A DNA stretch of 9,535 bases, taken from assembly GCF_004138495.1 (NCBI RefSeq), contig NZ_ML142870.1, positions 41,639-51,173 of the forward strand. Direction: 5' to 3'. Under the pieces are notes generated by a model that saw only the letters and a program-made list of their open reading frames with translations, had not been told where the DNA came from and made no database searches. Below are positions 1-6,149 of this stretch, piece after piece; position 1 is the stretch's first letter, and each line of letters begins with the position of its first letter. The translations under genes and the position numbers were made by a program. The stretch is from Phytoactinopolyspora endophytica. Its GTDB lineage: Bacteria > Actinomycetota > Actinomycetes > Jiangellales > Jiangellaceae.

Positions 1-1146
1 GAGCAGGATCGTCATAGAGTTGATCTTGTCCGGCACCAGATCGAAGAAGTCATAGCCGCCCGACTCCCGGTCGCGGGCGAGCACCGGCTTGTTGGTCGTG
101 GTGGTCACAGTGCGATCGATCATGTCGATCTCGCCCTGCAGAGTGCTCAGCAGCAAGACTTCGTCATCCTGGAAGATGCCGAAACGGATCCCGTCGAGAT
201 ACGGAAGCTGGTTGCCCTCCGGGTCGATCTTCCAGTAGTAAGGGTTCCGCTCGAAGATCATCTCGGTGGCGTCCGAGACGGGGGTGACCGGAATCCACGC
301 GTGCAGCCGGGGCAGCTCGATGTCATGCCAGAGTGCCCCGCCCCACAGCGCCTCTTGCAGCGCCTCCACCCAGCCGGAGAAGTCGGCGTCCTTCGCGTTC
401 TGTTCCGCGTCGTCGGCATAGTCCGGATGGTATTTCTGCAGGTAGTGCAGCGGCAGCCGGGTTAGCATGGTGGCCGACACCTCGCCTGCGAGTTGGTCGA
501 GGAAGAGGGCGTGCGGCGCGGCGAAGGTGAAGACGACGGTGACATCGTCGACCTTCTCGATCGTGCCCATCTCGCCGCCCGCGACGAACACACCGTACGG
601 GCTCGGGTTCACCTCCGGGTGCGTGAGCACGTCGTTGTACGCGAACAGGATGTCGTCCGCGGTGAACGGCTCGCCGTCCGACCATCGCATGCCCTCGCGA
701 AGGGTGAACGTGAAGGCCGTGGCATCCTCGTTGGCTTCGACCGCCTCGGCCACGTTCGGGATGGGCTCGGTCCAGTCGAGATCCCACCGCACGAGGTTCT
801 CGTATGCGAGGGAGTAGTTCAGCCGGCTCCCGTCGGTGCCGACCATGCCGTTGCGCCAGGTGCCGCCGTACTGTCCGATCTCCCCGGTCGGCTGTACCAC
901 CATCGGGCTCGCCGGTAGACGTTCCTCCAGCGGCGGTAGCTCTCCGCCGTCCACCAGGGCTTTCAGCTCGGGCGCCTCGCCCGTGCCGCCGTCGGGCGGT
1001 TCGCTCGGCATCGTACCGTTGCCACCGTCGTCGGATCCGGAGCTGCACGCGGGCACCAACGCGGCCAACGTGAACGCTCCGCCGGCTCGTAGCAGCTGGC
1101 GTCGGTCGAGTCGTAACAGGTGCCGTCGATCGATCTGTGGGTCCAT
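1..1146 (-). CDS. Family 5 extracellular solute-binding lipoprotein of an ABC transporter (C-terminus cut off by window edge)
   Basis: This is the binding protein of an Opp/Dpp-type ABC importer; it captures a peptide or oligosaccharide outside the membrane. The frame is open from the ATG at 1146 to the left edge (382 residues), so about a third of a usual 550-600 residue protein is missing. The ATG follows AAGGAG (complement of 1155-1160) by 8 bases. The N-terminus has paired arginines (DRRQLLR, residues 14-20), a hydrophobic stretch and a lipobox-like VPAC with Cys34, then a Gly/Asp/Ser-rich linker: a lipoprotein, possibly Tat-exported. SBP_bac_5 features include LREGMRWSDGEPFTADD (about 149-165) and RNPYYWKIDPEGNQLPY (from residue 300). 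The latter motif also occurs in family members that bind oligosaccharides, so the ligand is not settled. It lies 118 bases after the oxidoreductase gene in the same direction and is probably co-transcribed. Permease genes would be expected beyond the left edge. The family call is firm; the ligand is unknown. Confidence 0.93.
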   Translation of the reverse strand, partial: MDPQIDRRHLLRLDRRQLLRAGGAFTLAALVPACSSGSDDGGNGTMPSEPPDGGTGEAPELKALVDGGELPPLEERLPASPMVVQPTGEIGQYGGTWRNGMVGTDGSRLNYSLAYENLVRWDLDWTEPIPNVAEAVEANEDATAFTFTLREGMRWSDGEPFTADDILFAYNDVLTHPEVNPSPYGVFVAGGEMGTIEKVDDVTVVFTFAAPHALFLDQLAGEVSATMLTRLPLHYLQKYHPDYADDAEQNAKDADFSGWVEALQEALWGGALWHDIELPRLHAWIPVTPVSDATEMIFERNPYYWKIDPEGNQLPYLDGIRFGIFQDDEVLLLSTLQGEIDMIDRTVTTTTNKPVLARDRESGGYDFFDLVPDKINSMTILL

Positions 1147-1164
1147 CAGACACTCTCCTTTGAG

Positions 1165-1235
1165 GTGCGTCATGGCCAGACGTGCGTCGGGTACAGGTGT
1201 GCGTCAGGTAGATGTGCGTCGGGTAGATGTGCGTC
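1165..1235 (-). repeat. Short imperfect tandem repeat in the leader of the binding-protein gene
   Basis: The heptamer GTGCGTC (plus strand) starts at 1165, 1182, 1199, 1214 and 1229, giving periods of 17, 17, 15 and 15 bases. The last full units are nearly identical: GTGCGTCAGGTAGAT and GTGCGTCGGGTAGAT. The array lies between the oxidoreductase stop and the solute-binding-protein ribosome binding site and does not belong to either gene. It could be a slipped-strand repeat, a set of protein-binding sites, or part of an mRNA leader; nothing here decides between these. Confidence 0.7.
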
Positions 1236-1242
1236 GGGCGAC

Positions 1243-1266
1243 AGGAGGATCCGCCGAGGGCCTCCT
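1243..1266 (-). other. Hairpin overlapping the oxidoreductase stop codon
   Basis: AGGAGG at 1243-1248 and CCTCCT at 1261-1266 are perfect 6-base arms around a 12-base GC-rich loop, and the right arm overlaps the TAG stop (1265-1267). There is no T-run, so full termination is doubtful. It could act as a processing site, a partial terminator or an mRNA 3'-end stabiliser separating the oxidoreductase from the more highly needed binding protein. Low certainty on function. Confidence 0.4.
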
Positions 1267-2863
1267 AGTAGCCGTGGACGTCGGGCCAGGACAGCTCGAC
1301 GCCGTCGTGCGTCAACGTCTTCTGGAACGCCCTCAGCTGGGCGTCGTCGTGACGCACCTGGTGGGGTGTGGCCTTCTGAGCGACGCAATGCGCGGCGAGC
1401 ACACCGGCCGCCTCGCCGATGTTCCATTCCACCGGGTGAAGCCGGTAACAGCCGTTGGTGATGTGTGTGGTGCCGATGTTCTTGGCAGCGGGCAGCAGAT
1501 TGCGCGTCCGCACCGGAAGCAGCGCCCCGAGCGGGATCTGGAAGGGCAGCGAGCCGACATCGATGTAGTTGTCGCCGCCGGTGGACGGGTGCAGGTCGAT
1601 CCGATAGGAGCCGACGCCCACCGACTCGTCGTACGATCGGGCGGTCGAGTCCGGCCGAGTCGCCCGTGCGACGTCCTGCTCGACGATTGTGTACTCGGCG
1701 ACGATGCGCCTCGACTCGCGGATGTACGGGTACAGGGCCAGGCCGTGCGACGTTCCGAAGACGTCGCCGCGCAATCGCAGGCCCGGCAGCCCGGTACCGC
1801 CGTCCATCCGCGGCATCTCGGTCTGCATCCAGTACAGGAAACTCAGGCTCATCCGCCGGGCGCCCTCGTGATGGAACGCCGCCTCGTCGTCGTCAACCTC
1901 GAAGACCGGGCCGGACAGGTAGTCGATCATCGGCCAGTTCACGACGACGATGTCACTGCGAAAGGCGCCCGGAGAGAAGTTGTCCCGGGCGATGATCCGG
2001 CGGAACTGCCACAGGTCGATGTCGCCGCCGCCGTGCCGTCGGTTGAACTCCGCGTCGTGATGCGGTTCGAACGTCCGCTGAACCGGCTCCAGGCTATGTG
2101 GTTTCGGCGCCACGAGTCCGAACATCTTCCCCGGCCAGTACGGCGGCTGGAAATCCCGCCATACCGCGTAGTCGTCCGGCTTGTCGATGATGTGGTCTTC
2201 ACCTTCGAGGTGGTCGACGGCGAAGCACCACGACACCGCCTGCATGTTCAGCGGCTGTCGCTCGGCCGGCGCACTCGGCTCACCTGTGTCCTCGTGGGAC
2301 TCGAAGCCGGTGACGTACTCCGTGCCGGTCAGCGGGAGCAATTCACCGGTCTCGGTGGCGTCGAGTACGTAACGTGCCGTGATGGTCAACCGCTGGTCCG
2401 TGTCCTGGCTCTGCACGGTCACGCTGGTCACGGTGTCGCCGTCGGTGGTAGCCGCCACCGGCCGGTGCCGGAGCCTGACATCCAGACGACCGGCGGCACG
2501 ATGCGGTGCCAGCATCGCCTCGAGCACGGCCAGGCCCACCCGCGGCTCGGCGCAGATGCGGCTGACCGCACCGCCGCCGGGGTTGAGGAAGCGCGCCGAC
2601 CGTGCCGTCGTCGTGAGCGGGTACGCACGGCGGTAGTAGTCGCGAATGCCGTCCCGGAGTGCTCGGTAGCTCGCCGTGCACCCGAACTGCTCGATCCACG
2701 GATGCTCGTCCGCGGGCACTCCCTGCGACGTCAGCTGGCCGCCGATCCAGTCGGTCTCCTCGGTCAGGACAACACTCATTCCGTGCCGGGCCGCGGCAAG
2801 GGCGGCGGCCACGCCGCCCAGCCCGCCACCGATGACCGCGACGTCGGCTCGAATCTCGTTCAT
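1265..2863 (-). CDS. FAD-dependent oxidoreductase, PF12831 type
   Basis: A 532-residue predicted cytoplasmic flavoprotein, a usual length for the family. The N-terminal Rossmann motif is VAVIGGGLGG (residues 8-17), followed by VVLTEETDWIGGQLTSQG (31-48), the part that places it in the PF12831 group. A LDATETGELLPLTG segment follows in the middle, and the C-terminal FAD-binding stretch is LLPAAKNIGTTHITNG with EWNIGEAAG (about 456-488). Cys62 in EQFGCTASYR is a possible redox or ligand residue; that role is inference. No signal peptide or membrane segment is visible. The ATG at 2863 follows GGGAGGAG (complement of 2868-2875) and overlaps the regulator stop as ATGA, so translation is probably coupled. 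Such proteins are often labelled 'xanthan lyase' in databases because relatives are fused to a golvesin-like domain; this one has no such domain, and no lyase activity should be assumed. With a LacI regulator and a binding protein beside it, a role in oxidising an imported sugar-like compound is plausible. The substrate is unknown. Confidence 0.92.
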   Translation of the reverse strand: MNEIRADVAVIGGGLGGVAAALAAARHGMSVVLTEETDWIGGQLTSQGVPADEHPWIEQFGCTASYRALRDGIRDYYRRAYPLTTTARSARFLNPGGGAVSRICAEPRVGLAVLEAMLAPHRAAGRLDVRLRHRPVAATTDGDTVTSVTVQSQDTDQRLTITARYVLDATETGELLPLTGTEYVTGFESHEDTGEPSAPAERQPLNMQAVSWCFAVDHLEGEDHIIDKPDDYAVWRDFQPPYWPGKMFGLVAPKPHSLEPVQRTFEPHHDAEFNRRHGGGDIDLWQFRRIIARDNFSPGAFRSDIVVVNWPMIDYLSGPVFEVDDDEAAFHHEGARRMSLSFLYWMQTEMPRMDGGTGLPGLRLRGDVFGTSHGLALYPYIRESRRIVAEYTIVEQDVARATRPDSTARSYDESVGVGSYRIDLHPSTGGDNYIDVGSLPFQIPLGALLPVRTRNLLPAAKNIGTTHITNGCYRLHPVEWNIGEAAGVLAAHCVAQKATPHQVRHDDAQLRAFQKTLTHDGVELSWPDVHGY

Positions 2864-3912
2864 GCTGCTCCTCCCACAGCCGCCATGGTCGTCTCACCGG
2901 GAGGCGTACACGGCAGCAACAGATGGTCATCTCGGGTCGCATGCGGGTCCTCGAGGATCTCCACCAGCATCCGCGCCGCGGCCCGGCCCATCTCGTTGCG
3001 CGGAATGCCCATAGAACTCCAGGACCGGCCGGGGACCGGACCGTCATTCGTCCCGCGCAGCACGACGACGGACACATCGCCGGGAATGTCGAGGCCTCGT
3101 TCACGTACGAGCTCGCCCAGCTTGGTCGCATAGCTCTCGTCCTCCGCCACGAAGGCGGTCATCCCGCTGGCCACGGCGTGGTCGAACCACTCCACGCCGA
3201 GATGGTGCACGCCCATCAGCACCGGAAGCGGGGGGAGCCCGGCGGCCTCGCAACCGTCGCGGTAACCCTCCTCACGATCGATCAGGGCTTCCATGCGGTG
3301 GTCGAGGCCGACGTAGCCGATGCGTCGGTGCCCAAGCTCGACCAGCCGATCCACGACCTCGTGCGTCGCGCTCTTGTAGTCCGCACCCACCCAGCGGAAG
3401 TCGACGCCGGGAACCTCCCGCCGCCCCACATGGACGAACGGATAGCCCTCCCCGGCGAGCCTGGCGATGTCAGAGCTGTCGTGTGTGAAACCGAGCAGCA
3501 CGCTCCCGTCTGCCACGTTGAGGCGGTTCATGCCGTCGCGGTAGATCCTGCGTTGACCGTTCGCCTCTTCGGTCGACGTGAACAGCACGAGGTCGTAGCC
3601 GTCGGCCACGGCCTGCTCCTCGATCCCGATCAGGAACTCGTGGTAGAAGTCCCGTTGGCTGATCGGGAACACCGACTCGAAAGTGTGCACACCGAGCAGC
3701 CGGTTGCGTTTGCCCCGCAGACTGCGAGCCGATGGGTTCGCCACATAACCGAGATCGCGGACCGCTTCCCGCACCCGGCGCACCGTCTCGTCCGGGATCC
3801 GGTGAACCGTGGCCCGCCCATTGATGACGGCCGAAACGGTCGCCTGAGACACCCCGGCCCGTCTCGCCACGTCGCTCTGTTTAGGCGCCTGCTGACGGCT
3901 CTTGATAGCCAC
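2860..3912 (-). CDS. LacI-family transcriptional regulator
   Basis: A 350-residue DNA-binding repressor-type protein. The helix-turn-helix SDVARRAGVSQATVSAVING spans residues 13-32, and the hinge helix NPSARSLRGKR spans 59-69 with the conserved leucine. From about residue 70 to the end is a periplasmic-binding-protein-like effector domain, starting RLLGVHTFESVF. I chose the GTG at 3912 because AAGGAG (complement of 3919-3924) lies 6 bases upstream and the protein then begins at the usual distance before the HTH. A TTG at 3942 would add ten residues but has no ribosome binding site and would place the operator inside the gene. It is the first gene of the minus-strand operon and its stop overlaps the oxidoreductase start. 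Its own promoter carries two LacI-like palindromes, so autorepression relieved by a sugar-type effector is likely. The effector cannot be read from sequence. Confidence 0.95.
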   Translation of the reverse strand: MAIKSRQQAPKQSDVARRAGVSQATVSAVINGRATVHRIPDETVRRVREAVRDLGYVANPSARSLRGKRNRLLGVHTFESVFPISQRDFYHEFLIGIEEQAVADGYDLVLFTSTEEANGQRRIYRDGMNRLNVADGSVLLGFTHDSSDIARLAGEGYPFVHVGRREVPGVDFRWVGADYKSATHEVVDRLVELGHRRIGYVGLDHRMEALIDREEGYRDGCEAAGLPPLPVLMGVHHLGVEWFDHAVASGMTAFVAEDESYATKLGELVRERGLDIPGDVSVVVLRGTNDGPVPGRSWSSMGIPRNEMGRAAARMLVEILEDPHATRDDHLLLPCTPPGETTMAAVGGAA

Positions 3913-3922
3913 ACGCAACTCC

Positions 3923-3942
3923 TTGCTGTTTCGTATCAGCAA
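3923..3942 (-). promoter_or_regulatory. Likely LacI-family operator O1 over the regulator ribosome binding site
   Basis: TTGCTGTTTCGTATCAGCAA has perfect 6-base arms (TTGCTG/CAGCAA) and the central CG typical of LacI-family operators, centred at 3932.5. It overlaps the end of the AAGGAG ribosome binding site of the regulator gene and lies in its 5' leader, so a bound repressor would act as a roadblock or loop with O2. Assignment to the neighbouring regulator is inference from position. Confidence 0.7.
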
Positions 3943-3953
3943 CGTATTAGCAG
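3943..3953. repeat. Operator half-site repeat
   Basis: CGTATTAGCAG repeats the right half of O1, CGTATCAGCAA at 3932-3942, with 9 of 11 positions the same and exactly 11 bases further on, one helical turn. It lacks a matching left half. It may be an auxiliary half-site or a degenerate copy of the operator. Confidence 0.4.
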
Positions 3954-3970
3954 CGCATGTACGCTCGATT

Positions 3971-3986
3971 GCTGATTCGTTGCAGC
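3971..3986 (-). promoter_or_regulatory. Likely LacI-family operator O2 at the transcription start
   Basis: GCTGATTCGTTGCAGC shares the pattern GCTG-N3-CG-N3-CAGC with O1. It is centred at 3978.5, 46 bases from the O1 centre, directly after the -10 box (3988-3993) and so over the expected transcription start near 3981. This is the classic place for repression. It is less symmetric than O1 outside the GCTG/CAGC arms. Confidence 0.65.
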
Positions 3987-3987
3987 G

Positions 3988-4016
3988 ACTTTAGGCAGCT
4001 GTGGTGGCGGAGTCAA
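3988..4016 (-). promoter_or_regulatory. Promoter of the lacI-type/oxidoreductase operon
   Basis: On the minus strand TTGACT (complement of 4011-4016) and TAAAGT (complement of 3988-3993) are separated by exactly 17 bases. They match 5 of 6 and 4 of 6 consensus positions of a housekeeping sigma promoter. Transcription would start near 3981 and give a leader of about 70 bases before the GTG at 3912. Both operators fall in that leader. Confidence 0.65.
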
Positions 4017-4020
4017 TAGG

Positions 4021-4191
4021 CAATGGAAAATTCAGGATGTCAGCACCGAGCCGTCGCCAGAACAGCGCCGAGTTCATTCCAGGCGCCGGTCACGTCACGC
4101 GGACGTCGACGACCTCAGACAGGCGCGGCCGCGTTCTCGTTCACAGTCGCGCGCGGCACACGACATCGACATTGCGGGCGTGTCAGTGATC
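4021..4191. other. Intergenic stretch with no recognised gene
   Basis: Between the regulator promoter and the DUF3039 terminator. Short open frames here have no ribosome binding site or recognisable protein. I see no RNA gene or strong repeat. Confidence 0.5.
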
Positions 4192-4211
4192 TCCACGGCT
4201 CATGCCGTGGA
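4192..4211 (-). terminator. Hairpin terminator after the DUF3039 gene
   Basis: TCCACGGC (4192-4199) and GCCGTGGA (4204-4211) form a perfect 8-bp stem with a 4-base loop, 22 bases past the DUF3039 stop. There is no clear T-run on the minus strand, as is common in actinomycetes, so it is a likely but not certain terminator. Confidence 0.6.
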
Positions 4212-4233
4212 TATGGACCAAGCGGTACACGGC

Positions 4234-4500
4234 TCAGGCGTCGCCCTGACCGCCGGGCTTCATCGACTCCCACTTCTTCTTGCACTCCGGGCAGACCGGG
4301 AACCTCTCGGGATCGCGGCTCGGCACCCAGACCTTGCCACAGAGCGCGATGACCGGAGTCCCGTTGATCATCGCGTCGGCGAGCTTCTCCTTCGGGACAT
4401 AATGCGAGAAGCGTTCACGATCGCCATCGCCGTCGCCTGGCTGGGTACGGGTGTCCTGCCGCTCGATGGTCTCGGTGCCCGGGCTCATCTGAGTGCTCAT
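4234..4500 (-). CDS. DUF3039 family small zinc-ribbon-like protein
   Basis: An 88-residue protein of the actinobacterial DUF3039 family; its function is not established. The N-terminal 30 residues are polar and probably disordered. The conserved core is FSHYVPKEKLADAMINGTPV, then IALCGKVWVPSRDPERFPVC and PECKKKW. His33, Cys54, Cys70 and Cys73 (the last two as CxxC) could bind one zinc ion, which is inference. There is no signal or membrane segment. The ATG at 4500 has no Shine-Dalgarno at a normal distance, but TACACT lies 7 bases upstream, which fits a leaderless mRNA beginning at the ATG. A second ATG at codon 5 is a less likely start. It is divergent from the MFS gene across 109 bases. The C-terminus is short and glycine-rich. 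Confidence 0.92.
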   Translation of the reverse strand: MSTQMSPGTETIERQDTRTQPGDGDGDRERFSHYVPKEKLADAMINGTPVIALCGKVWVPSRDPERFPVCPECKKKWESMKPGGQGDA

Positions 4501-4507
4501 CCCTACC

Positions 4508-4513
4508 AGTGTA
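4508..4513 (-). promoter_or_regulatory. -10 box of a leaderless DUF3039 transcript
   Basis: TACACT on the minus strand fits TANNNT and sits 7 bases before the ATG, so transcription would start at or next to the start codon. Any -35 is weak (GCGACA at complement of 4533-4538 is 19 bases away). Confidence 0.5.
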
Positions 4514-4585
4514 CGGACTGACCCGACCTCTGTGTCGCCTCACACCCGGGCCGAGAACCGAACCGATACGGACTCGAGACGAGTA

Positions 4586-4612
4586 CATGAGTGTCTCTAG
4601 TATTCACTCATG
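4586..4612 (+). promoter_or_regulatory. Operator and leaderless promoter at the MFS gene start
   Basis: CATGAGTG (4586-4593) and CACTCATG (4605-4612) are perfect 8-base inverted arms with an 11-base spacer. The -10 box TAGTAT (4598-4603) lies between them, and the MFS ATG at 4610 is the last part of the right arm. A dimeric repressor of TetR or MarR type bound here would block RNA polymerase directly. TAGTAT is followed by 6 bases and then ATG, with no ribosome binding site, as expected of a leaderless mRNA. The -35 is poor (TCGAGA at 4574-4579). No candidate regulator gene adjoins it, so it would act in trans. Confidence 0.65.
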
Positions 4613-6016
4613 ACCAAGATGCCCGTGGCGCGAACGCACGGCATCCTCAGTCCCACACATCGCCACCTGACGCTCGGCATCATCGCGATGGTGGTCTTCA
4701 TCGCCTTCGAGGCCATGGCGGTGGCCACGGCCATGCCAAAGGCGGTTCCCGAGCTCGACGGCCTCAGCCTCTACGCCCTGGCGTTCTCCGGATTCTTCAC
4801 CACCAGCCTGCTCGGCATGGTGGTCTCGGGCGAGATCTGCGATCGCCGCGGCCCCGGATTGCCCGTCGTCGCCGGCGCGGCCACCTTCAGTGCAGGCCTC
4901 GTGCTCGCGGGGACGGCGCAGTCGATGTGGCCGTTCATCGCTGGACGAGCGGCGCAGGGGCTGGGCGGCGGGCTCGTCATCGTCGCCCTCTACGTCGTGG
5001 TGGGAAGGTCGTACGACGAGACGCTGCGGCCGCGGATATTCGCCGCCATGTCGGCCGCATGGGTCGTGCCATCGATCGTCGGACCGCTGATCTCCGGGCT
5101 GCTCGCCGATCACGCCTCGTGGCGCTGGGTCTTCCTCGGGCTCGCGCCTTTCGTCCTGATTCCCCTGGCGATGGTGCTGCCCTCCGTGCGCGCCGTCAAC
5201 GGCCCTCCGCCGTCCGGGCCGGCGGTCCGCCGACGGCGGATTCCGCTGGCACTGGCGACGGCTACCGGCATGGGACTGCTCCAATACGCCGGGACCCGGC
5301 CCGACCTGCTGGCGCTGGCCCTGTGCGGCGTGGCGGCCGCCTTGCTGATCCCGAGTGTGCCCCGGCTGTTGCCACCAGGCACGCTCACGCTGCGTCGCGG
5401 TTTGCCGACGGTCGTGATCATGCGTGGGATCCTGGCCGGTTCGTTCTTCGGCGCCGAAGCCTTCCTCCCGTTGATGCTGGTCGCGGAGCGCGGATTGTCG
5501 TCGACCATGGCCGGCCTGTCCCTGACGGGTGGTGCGCTCGGCTGGGCGGCCGGTTCCTGGTATCAAGGCAGACCGAGAACGGCAGTGCCGCGGTACCTGC
5601 TCATCCGTATCGGCAGCGCCACTGTATCCGCAGCCGTTGCGCTGCTCGGGCTCGTGCTGATTCCGGCCGTCCCCGCCATCCTCGCGGCGGTCATCTGGAC
5701 GTTCGGAGCCATCGGCATGGGAATGGCGATGGCCAGCATCAGCGTGCTGTTGTTCGAGTTCTCTCCGGTCGAGGACCACGGGTCGAACTCCGCCGCCATG
5801 CAGCTGAGCGATGCGCTGTTCTCCATCGCGTTCGTCGGGCTGGCCGGGACCATCTTCGGCTCAGGTCACGGCACTGCGGCCACGTCGGACGTGGCGGTCC
5901 CGCTCTGGGTGTACGCACTGATCTTGGCCGTCATGTCGGCCCTGGCTGTGTTCGGTTCCTGGGCGGCCGGGCGAATACGTCGAGAGTCGGCACCGCTTGA
6001 GCATGTCGATTCGTGA
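4610..6016 (+). CDS. MFS exporter, DHA2-like 14-TM drug:proton antiporter family
   Basis: A 468-residue inner-membrane transporter, probably exporting a drug-like compound against protons. About 14 hydrophobic segments can be counted, beginning near residue 20, with the two extra central helices (about 205-245) of the DHA2 group. Motifs seen: a TM1 acidic residue Glu34 in AFEAMAVATAMP (motif D1 position), motif A GEICDRRGPG (74-83), motif B RAAQGLGGG (113-121) with Arg113, motif C-like VVPSIVGPLISG (152-163), then WRWVF. The length is on the short side for 14-TM proteins. The ATG at 4610 is preferred because of the -10 box 6 bases before it; there is no Shine-Dalgarno. The start lies in an inverted repeat that is probably a repressor site. 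The substrate cannot be inferred. The helicase gene follows 133 bases downstream on the same strand but probably has its own promoter. Confidence 0.92.
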   Translation: MTKMPVARTHGILSPTHRHLTLGIIAMVVFIAFEAMAVATAMPKAVPELDGLSLYALAFSGFFTTSLLGMVVSGEICDRRGPGLPVVAGAATFSAGLVLAGTAQSMWPFIAGRAAQGLGGGLVIVALYVVVGRSYDETLRPRIFAAMSAAWVVPSIVGPLISGLLADHASWRWVFLGLAPFVLIPLAMVLPSVRAVNGPPPSGPAVRRRRIPLALATATGMGLLQYAGTRPDLLALALCGVAAALLIPSVPRLLPPGTLTLRRGLPTVVIMRGILAGSFFGAEAFLPLMLVAERGLSSTMAGLSLTGGALGWAAGSWYQGRPRTAVPRYLLIRIGSATVSAAVALLGLVLIPAVPAILAAVIWTFGAIGMGMAMASISVLLFEFSPVEDHGSNSAAMQLSDALFSIAFVGLAGTIFGSGHGTAATSDVAVPLWVYALILAVMSALAVFGSWAAGRIRRESAPLEHVDS

Positions 6017-6040
6017 CCTGTCGGCGTCGGCCGTTATCGT
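6013..6040 (+). promoter_or_regulatory. Possible promoter for the helicase gene
   Basis: GTGACC (6013-6018) and TATCGT (6035-6040) are 16 bases apart, with 4 of 6 and TANNNT-type matches. The -35 overlaps the MFS stop. A start near 6047 would place the foldable leader at the very 5' end of the mRNA. A weak prediction. Confidence 0.3.
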
Positions 6041-6050
6041 CTTTACAGAA

Positions 6051-6113
6051 GCCCGACCACCGTCCTGCCGGGCGCCATGTCAGACAGGACGAGCGCGATG
6101 CCGCGGGTCGGGC
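6051..6113 (+). promoter_or_regulatory. Foldable 5' leader of the helicase gene
   Basis: Two nested inverted repeats lie here: GCCCGACC (6051-6058) with GGTCGGGC (6106-6113), and CGTCCTG (6061-6067) with CAGGACG (6085-6091). The 9-mer CAGACAGGA occurs at 6081-6089 and again at 6136-6144 in the helicase ribosome binding site, so TCCTG at 6063-6067 could pair with either copy. That would be a way to hide or free the ribosome binding site, or the hairpin may simply terminate MFS transcripts. It resembles no riboswitch class I know. Confidence 0.35.
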
Positions 6114-6149
6114 ATTGCTGTGCCCGGTAGTAGACCAGACAGGAGATCT

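Noticed and set aside
323..1153. 276-codon minus-strand frame overlapping the binding-protein gene
   Set aside because: It is out of frame with the clear solute-binding protein and its translation is Arg-rich with no domain.
1265..2863. Xanthan lyase as the function of the flavoprotein
   Set aside because: The name spreads by annotation of fusion proteins with a golvesin/xanthan-lyase-like domain; this protein is only the FAD oxidoreductase part. The golvesin-like domain in the window belongs to the unrelated amidase about 5 kb away.
836..3133. Long plus-strand open frame (765 codons) antisense to the oxidoreductase and binding-protein genes
   Set aside because: The composition is Arg/Val/His-rich with no recognisable domain. 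It mirrors well-supported minus-strand genes, and GC-rich DNA often gives such frames.
3913..3942. TTG at 3942 as start of the LacI-type gene
   Set aside because: It has no ribosome binding site and would place the operator and Shine-Dalgarno inside the gene; the GTG at 3912 has AAGGAG at the right distance.
4604..5779. 391-codon minus-strand frame opposite the MFS gene
   Set aside because: Gln/Arg/His/Asp-rich low-complexity translation with no domain or start signal; the plus strand carries a clear MFS protein.
5997..6149. N-terminal extension of the helicase to 5997
   Set aside because: It overlaps the MFS 3' end, has no ribosome binding site or recognisable sequence, and the GTG at 6150 has AGGAG before it.
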